From a virus: a DNA stretch of 33,433 nucleotides. The stretch is from IMG/VR virus record IMGVR_UViG_3300042892_003012, positions 1 through 33,433 of that record. One strand, written 5' to 3'. Shown here one piece after another: positions 28,985 through 33,433 of this stretch (the stretch's first letter is position 1; each line of letters begins with the position of its first letter). The position numbers were made by a program, and so were the translations under genes. Under the pieces are notes generated by a model. It saw only the letters and a list, made by a program, of their open reading frames with translations, was not told the DNA's origin and ran no database searches.

Positions 28985-29952
28985 AATTTTTAGTAACCGG
29001 TGGTGCTGGCTTTGTTGGGCATAATGTAGTGCGTCAACTTGAAGCACAAGGCCACGAGTGTTTTGTACTCGACAACGTAACAGACTACGGATTTGTAAAC
29101 AAAGAAGAACTTGAGTATTTGTACAGTGAACGAACAAATCGTATTCGTGCTGTGGTTCATCACATTGATCTCAGAGATCATACAGATGTAACCAATTTCT
29201 TTTTAAATTTTAGTTTTGGTGCAGATGCTGTTATACATCTAGCCAGCTTCCCTAGGCAAAAGGTTGTTGGACAAAATCCAGTTTGGGGCAGTGAAGTAAT
29301 GAGCACTGGATTGGTTAATTTATTAGAATTAACTAAACAATATAAAATTCCAAAGTTTGTTTATATCAGTTCCAGTATGGTGTACGGAGACTTTGACGAA
29401 CAAGTTAGAGAAGATGCTGTGTGTACACCGCAGGGACAATATGGTATTATGAAACTGATGGGAGAACATCTTGTTAAAGATTACACACGTCGTGGTTGTT
29501 TTGATCATGTTATCATTCGTCCCAGTGCTGTGTACGGTGAATACGATGTAGAAGATCGAGTAGTTAGTAAATTCATGCTTGATGCCATGCGTGACAAGAT
29601 GCTCAAAGTCAACGGCGCCAGCGAGACACTAGACTTCACATACGTCGAAGATGCTGCTGCTGGTATAGTAGGCGCCACGCTCAGTAAAAACGCTGTAAAT
29701 AACACCTATAACATTACAAAATCGCACAGTTGGAGCTTGTTGGATGCCGCCAACTTGGCAGTCAGTATAGCAGGCTCAGGTTCTGTGCAAGTTCGTGACA
29801 AAGACGCAGATTTCCCAAGTCGTGGTGCTTTGAACATAGATGCCGCACGTAGAGATTTTGGGTACAATCCACAAGTCGATGTAGACGAAGGTTTTAAGAG
29901 ATATCATGACTGGTTTATTACTAGTCTGTATTGGAAAAACAAACTGACATGA
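28981..29952 (+). CDS. NAD-dependent sugar epimerase/dehydratase
   Basis: Begins at a TTG that overlaps the thyA stop, giving MKFLVTGGAGFVGH (GxxGxxG, 7-13) as in extended SDR enzymes. SSSMVYGDF (130-138) and Y154-x3-K158 (YGIMK) form the active site, and SETLDFTYVEDAAAGIVGAT is the sugar-binding part. At 323 residues it is close to GalE and to TDP-glucose dehydratases, but the key dehydratase residues (Asp-Glu after Thr) are not obvious, so 4-epimerase is more likely. It precedes a DegT aminotransferase by ATGA overlap. Confidence 0.87.
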   Translation: MKFLVTGGAGFVGHNVVRQLEAQGHECFVLDNVTDYGFVNKEELEYLYSERTNRIRAVVHHIDLRDHTDVTNFFLNFSFGADAVIHLASFPRQKVVGQNPVWGSEVMSTGLVNLLELTKQYKIPKFVYISSSMVYGDFDEQVREDAVCTPQGQYGIMKLMGEHLVKDYTRRGCFDHVIIRPSAVYGEYDVEDRVVSKFMLDAMRDKMLKVNGASETLDFTYVEDAAAGIVGATLSKNAVNNTYNITKSHSWSLLDAANLAVSIAGSGSVQVRDKDADFPSRGALNIDAARRDFGYNPQVDVDEGFKRYHDWFITSLYWKNKLT

Positions 29953-31052
29953 GTTACAGCATACCATTCACAGGTGTAACTCGACAATACCAATTGCTCC
30001 GGGATGAGATATTGGATGCCAGTGATCGTGCATATCGCACAGGGCAAGTGCTGGATGGTCCGCACACCAAAACCTTTGAAGTGCAAATGGCCAGAGCCTG
30101 TGGGCGTCAATTCGCTGTGAGTGTAAACAGCGCCACACAAGGCTTGATATTTGCCTTGCAAACTTCTGTGCCGGCCAACAGTCGTGTGTTAATTCCTACC
30201 TTGAGTTTTGCAGCCACGATCAATAGTGTGCTCATGAGTGGACACACTCCAGTGTTTTGCGACACTGATCAAAATGCCTTGATAGATTTAGAAACATCAG
30301 ACTTTGCACTAACTGGATCAGGAATAAACACCATCATGTATGCCAACCTATTTGGACACACAGTAGACTGGGACAGATTCAGAATGCAAACAGATTTTTT
30401 CAATAGTGACATGTTTATAATTGAAGATGCCGCACAGAGTTTTGGTGCTTCGTACAAGGGTATACCGTCAGGCAAGATGGGCAACATCAGTGTGCTGAGT
30501 TTTGACCCTACCAAGAATCTCAACAACTACGGTTCAGGTGGTATGATCCTAACCGATGATTTCAGTATATATGAAAGCCTGTTAGATATCAAAGACAACA
30601 GCAAACACTCAGCACATGCCAGCATGGGCACTAACAGCAAAATGAGCGAGGCAGATTCGGCCCAAATGCTAGTCAAACTAAAATACTTTGATAGTTGGCA
30701 ACGACGTAGGCAAAGCATAGCTGACTATTATATTTCAGAACTGGCTGAATGGGTAGATGTGATCATGCCCGGACCCGATGTGGTCAGTGCTTGGTCAAAA
30801 TTTGTGATTAGATTGGGAGAACGACACGGTTTACAAAATCATCTAGCCGAGTCCAGCATTGATACCAGATTCCACTATGATCGACCCCTGTTTGAATTGC
30901 CTGTGGGCTACGATTACATAGACTATGCCCGAGAACTATTTAGAGAAAGCACAGCATTCAGCAGAGAATGCCTGAGTCTGCCTATCTATCCTGAACTCAC
31001 CGATGCCGAAGTAGAACACATCACAGAAAAGATCACAGAGTACCTGCGTTAA
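29949..31052 (+). CDS. DegT/DnrJ/EryC1-type sugar aminotransferase
   Basis: A full-length (367 residues) PLP enzyme. FDPTKNLNNYGSGGMIL holds the PLP lysine (K189), FIIEDAAQSFGASYKG the PLP-binding Asp (D160), VNSATQGLIFAL the phosphate turn and an Arg/Tyr-rich C-terminal domain closes the site. It transfers an amino group to a keto-sugar on a nucleotide carrier. With the upstream epimerase it would make an amino sugar. It starts by ATGA overlap and its end overlaps the minus-strand gene by 20 nt. Confidence 0.92.
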   Translation: MSYSIPFTGVTRQYQLLRDEILDASDRAYRTGQVLDGPHTKTFEVQMARACGRQFAVSVNSATQGLIFALQTSVPANSRVLIPTLSFAATINSVLMSGHTPVFCDTDQNALIDLETSDFALTGSGINTIMYANLFGHTVDWDRFRMQTDFFNSDMFIIEDAAQSFGASYKGIPSGKMGNISVLSFDPTKNLNNYGSGGMILTDDFSIYESLLDIKDNSKHSAHASMGTNSKMSEADSAQMLVKLKYFDSWQRRRQSIADYYISELAEWVDVIMPGPDVVSAWSKFVIRLGERHGLQNHLAESSIDTRFHYDRPLFELPVGYDYIDYARELFRESTAFSRECLSLPIYPELTDAEVEHITEKITEYLR

Positions 31053-32859
31053 AACGTTCACGCAACCAGTCCCACTCAAAACTTAACTTCAACTTTTCAT
31101 AGTCTCCGTACACCTGTTCGTAGTATGCCAGTGCGTCCTGTGCACCACGTAGACACCATTGGGCATGATCGCCCGCGGCCTGAGTGCACCATGTCTGTAA
31201 CCGGTGTTCGGTTTCCAGGGTGTATTGATGTTGTTGGAAATATCTAAGTTTGATCACTTCTCTAAATGCTGTACGCCAGGTCATCCAAGGATCCTGATTG
31301 AAGTGTGCTGTACCACTCAGCATTGGCACTGACTCGTGTGGTTGACTCAAGGTAAAATCAATGCCAGGATTGTTATTTTCCAGCACCAATCGTTTGTTGT
31401 AGGCTATCATGCCCTGATGTCCATACTCCAGACCATTTACAGGGTTACGAGCATTGAATATGTAATGTTTGGGTTCTTGGAAGTAATCAGGCATCCACCA
31501 CCAATCAAACTCTGAACCCAGCACTTCTAATTTGGCAAACACAGCAAAGAACCAGGGTGTATCACTGGCCCGAGCGGCTGCTTGGTATGCGGCGGTCCTA
31601 CCATTTATGCCACGTATCCATTTCACTGGACGATTGCTCATATACCGGGTGTGTTCGTACCAGCGTTCCTCGTCGGGTTCACCATTGCTGATATACACTA
31701 TGTCCAGCCACTGCTGGCCTCTGTAGGCGTCGTTTATCATGTGTTTCGACGTCTCAATGTAGGAATAATCATAGATTTGTGTCTTTAAATCAGCCTTGAT
31801 ATCACGTGGTACTATCGCAGTAGCACCCGAGGCACTACAACGTAAAACCACACGGTCTTTGTGTGTCCACAAACAAGGAGTTTCTCCTATGTGTAGATCG
31901 AGTTGATTGGTAAACAACACATAAGGAGTTTGGAAATTGTAATTTTGGATTTCTTGGACCAGATTATCCGAATTATATCTGTGTACCGGTGTTTCAAAAC
32001 GAAACACGGTTTGATCATCACAGTAGTTGATCACCCGGAACCAATCTAGCATTTCCAGTTCTATCATTTGTTGTGTAAAGCTGGGCACATGAATATAAAA
32101 TGTATCTCCACGTGCCTGATTGCCAGAAGGAAAACAATGTATCATTTCTCGTTGGTGTGGTTCAGGATGCCAGGTAAAATCGAAGTTACCATAATCACAC
32201 ACACTACTGATAATCCACACATATTCGGTGGTGGCCAGATTCATTATGCGGCGGAACACATTGAGATGACTGTCCACATATCTTGTGTTTCTTATGTCAG
32301 GCCAACGCTGTTGTAGAGTTCTAAATTGCGTTTGGCTGTGCGGATTTAAGAAATCCATATAGAATATCTGTGTGGCATTGGCACGTATGCGTTGATTGCC
32401 CATGTACTTGATGCCAGCACGACCCGGATACACAGGTCCGCCATCGCGTTGCCACTGAGTGCCAAAATGATATTCGTAGTCGGGTTCGGTTTCGTCCGGA
32501 TGCCACGAATAGTCAAAGTCGGCGTCGTCTATGTTGTCGGGTATCTGCCAAAGGTCTCGATTAGGCCGTCTTTGGAACACATGGTCGGTGTGAAAGTTGT
32601 ATTCTCTATTGGTCACTGTCAGTCGATTGGCCAAGTACACGCCACCGGTGCGTTGCCACTGACTGGGCCAGACATGCAACTGATGTGCCTCCCAGGGCAC
32701 AGGCACATGATCAAAATCAAATCCTGTGTAGTCATTGCCCCCATAAATATACCAGTAGTGAGAAGTCCTGGACAAACTGGCAGCATGATCAAGAGATGTT
32801 GCCGGCTGTTCAAACGCAAACAATCCCGGTCGCGGTCCATAATAAAACACATCAAACAT
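31033..32859 (-). CDS. Large glycosyltransferase-like protein with internal repeats
   Basis: A 608-residue minus-strand protein. The N-terminal two thirds hold at least three versions of one unit: FDFDHVPVPWEAHQLHVWPSQWQR, FDYSWHPDETEPDYEYHFGTQWQR and FDFTWHPEPHQREMIHCFPSGNQA. A second part has DIVYISNGEPDEERWYEHTR, NGRTAAYQAAARASDTPWFF, and KHYIFNARNPVNGLEYGHQGMIAYN, which I recall from glycosyltransferase-like proteins of marine phages; no standard family name is claimed. The end is Trp-rich. It lies next to an epimerase and a DegT enzyme, so transfer of a sugar is the likely role. Cys, Trp and Tyr are abundant. Confidence 0.65.
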   Translation of the reverse strand: MFDVFYYGPRPGLFAFEQPATSLDHAASLSRTSHYWYIYGGNDYTGFDFDHVPVPWEAHQLHVWPSQWQRTGGVYLANRLTVTNREYNFHTDHVFQRRPNRDLWQIPDNIDDADFDYSWHPDETEPDYEYHFGTQWQRDGGPVYPGRAGIKYMGNQRIRANATQIFYMDFLNPHSQTQFRTLQQRWPDIRNTRYVDSHLNVFRRIMNLATTEYVWIISSVCDYGNFDFTWHPEPHQREMIHCFPSGNQARGDTFYIHVPSFTQQMIELEMLDWFRVINYCDDQTVFRFETPVHRYNSDNLVQEIQNYNFQTPYVLFTNQLDLHIGETPCLWTHKDRVVLRCSASGATAIVPRDIKADLKTQIYDYSYIETSKHMINDAYRGQQWLDIVYISNGEPDEERWYEHTRYMSNRPVKWIRGINGRTAAYQAAARASDTPWFFAVFAKLEVLGSEFDWWWMPDYFQEPKHYIFNARNPVNGLEYGHQGMIAYNKRLVLENNNPGIDFTLSQPHESVPMLSGTAHFNQDPWMTWRTAFREVIKLRYFQQHQYTLETEHRLQTWCTQAAGDHAQWCLRGAQDALAYYEQVYGDYEKLKLSFEWDWLRERFNAGTL

Positions 32860-33433
32860 GTATAATTTATCCAGTCATTACGAAAACATATTCCAACATC
32901 TACAAACTATTATAACAGATCCACGAGTGGTTTACCTACACCCATTTGGATCAACTCGTCCAGAAAATCTTGAATTTCGTCGTAAGGATGAAGGTGCGGA
33001 TCGTTTTCGTGGCCCCATGTTTATTTTTTACGATCAAGAACCCTTGGATCTTGAATACAATCGTCCGGTGTTTGATCGTATCATGGAACTAGAACAGAAG
33101 CCATTTGTTTTAGTGTCCACAGAAAAACACAGTGAAGCCGCTGATCAAATTCGTCAGGAATATCCATTCCTACACATCAATTATTTCTTTCACATATTTG
33201 CTGCACATGACTGGTTTCGAGGACATCAAATGTTGCCGGGTTTACAATCGCCCAATGAACGTGTATTAGAAAAATCTTATATATCATTCAATCGGTTGAC
33301 CAGTAATCGTCGCATGTATCGTAGTTTGTTAGTCAATGAGTTGTACAAAAACAATTTACTAGACTCAGGATATGTAAGTTACAGTCACCATTGCCCCGAC
33401 GATGGCCGTTTTGACGACAATCTACAACGAGGT
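32858..33433 (+). CDS. Glycosyltransferase-like partial protein, right end missing
   Basis: From ATG 32858 the frame stays open to the window edge (192 codons). MYNLSSHYENIFQHLQTIITDPRVVYLHPFGS opens it, followed by FIFYDQEPLDLEYNRPVFDRIM, FVLVSTEKHSEA, and YISFNRLTSNRRMYRSLLVNELYKNNLLDSGYVSYSHHC. The last stretch, a FNR-x-R-x(n)-R-x-x-L-x(n)-L-x(n)-G-x-VS pattern, resembles a group of marine-phage proteins linked with glycan transfer (memory). Its start codon shares two bases with the minus-strand gene's start (CATG), so the two genes diverge with no spacer. Function is inferred only from context. Confidence 0.65.
   Translation, partial: MYNLSSHYENIFQHLQTIITDPRVVYLHPFGSTRPENLEFRRKDEGADRFRGPMFIFYDQEPLDLEYNRPVFDRIMELEQKPFVLVSTEKHSEAADQIRQEYPFLHINYFFHIFAAHDWFRGHQMLPGLQSPNERVLEKSYISFNRLTSNRRMYRSLLVNELYKNNLLDSGYVSYSHHCPDDGRFDDNLQRG

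Noticed and set aside
1-33433. CRISPR array, tRNA or rRNA genes, insertion sequences
   Set aside because: No regularly spaced repeats, no cloverleaf-like sequences and no transposase motif were noticed on either strand; intergenic gaps are too short for most of these.

Overview
The window looks like part of a large tailed phage (Caudoviricetes) of an aquatic bacterium. About 54 genes are packed almost without gaps. Most are on the plus strand, and many start inside the stop codon of the gene before them (ATGA, GTGA, TTGA or TAATG junctions). Small conserved proteins are interspersed with nucleotide-metabolism enzymes (FolE, QueD, QueE, DHFR, ThyA), a 5'-3' exonuclease and auxiliary sugar and glycan enzymes. 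No structural, portal, terminase, polymerase, rRNA or tRNA gene is visible. Ten sigma70-type promoters (mostly TTGACA/C, 17 bp, TATAAT) imply transcription by a host-like RNA polymerase. A few (N)ATAAATA boxes resemble late promoters of T4-like marine phages. The size class and a proteobacterial host are inferences.

Layout. 1-1479: a zinc-ribbon protein cut by the window edge, a CDGSH-like mini-protein, a Bax-inhibitor-1 membrane protein and a 47-residue protein. 1476-5539: a sugar/ligand cassette of GalE, a radical SAM enzyme, a small helical protein, a one-domain DegT-like protein and, on the minus strand, a short AMP-forming ligase. 5597-8888: folE, phosphoribosyltransferase, queD and queE, which make the early 7-deazaguanine intermediates (queC is not in the window). 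8888-14707: small membrane and conserved phage proteins, tandem duplicated SGNH hydrolases and a 5'-3' exonuclease.

14703-20138 is the most unusual part. It holds a PD-(D/E)XK-like nuclease, an SF2 helicase, a DNA methyltransferase apparently split in two with its motif order swapped, an HNH nuclease and an ABC-ATPase/GNAT fusion. The first four transcription units each have their own strong promoter with a different DNA dyad at or beside it. This looks like a dispersed, separately regulated restriction-modification (type ISP-like) module, followed by a possible Mom-like base-modifying enzyme.

20140-26825: a third SGNH protein, a terminator, a near-exact copy of the nuclease promoter, conserved small genes, and a MoxR ATPase plus VWA/metallopeptidase-like pair. 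26822-33433: DHFR, SGNH and ThyA in overlapping order, then a second sugar cassette (epimerase, full-length DegT aminotransferase). It ends with a large minus-strand glycosyltransferase-like protein and a divergent, right-truncated companion gene whose start codon overlaps that of its neighbour.

The genes suggest three linked aims: raising nucleotide supply, modifying or cutting DNA (7-deazaguanine, methylation, possibly acyl modification), and making or editing surface glycans (two sugar cassettes, four SGNH proteins, glycosyltransferase-like proteins). All functions are read from motifs by eye; no database search was possible.
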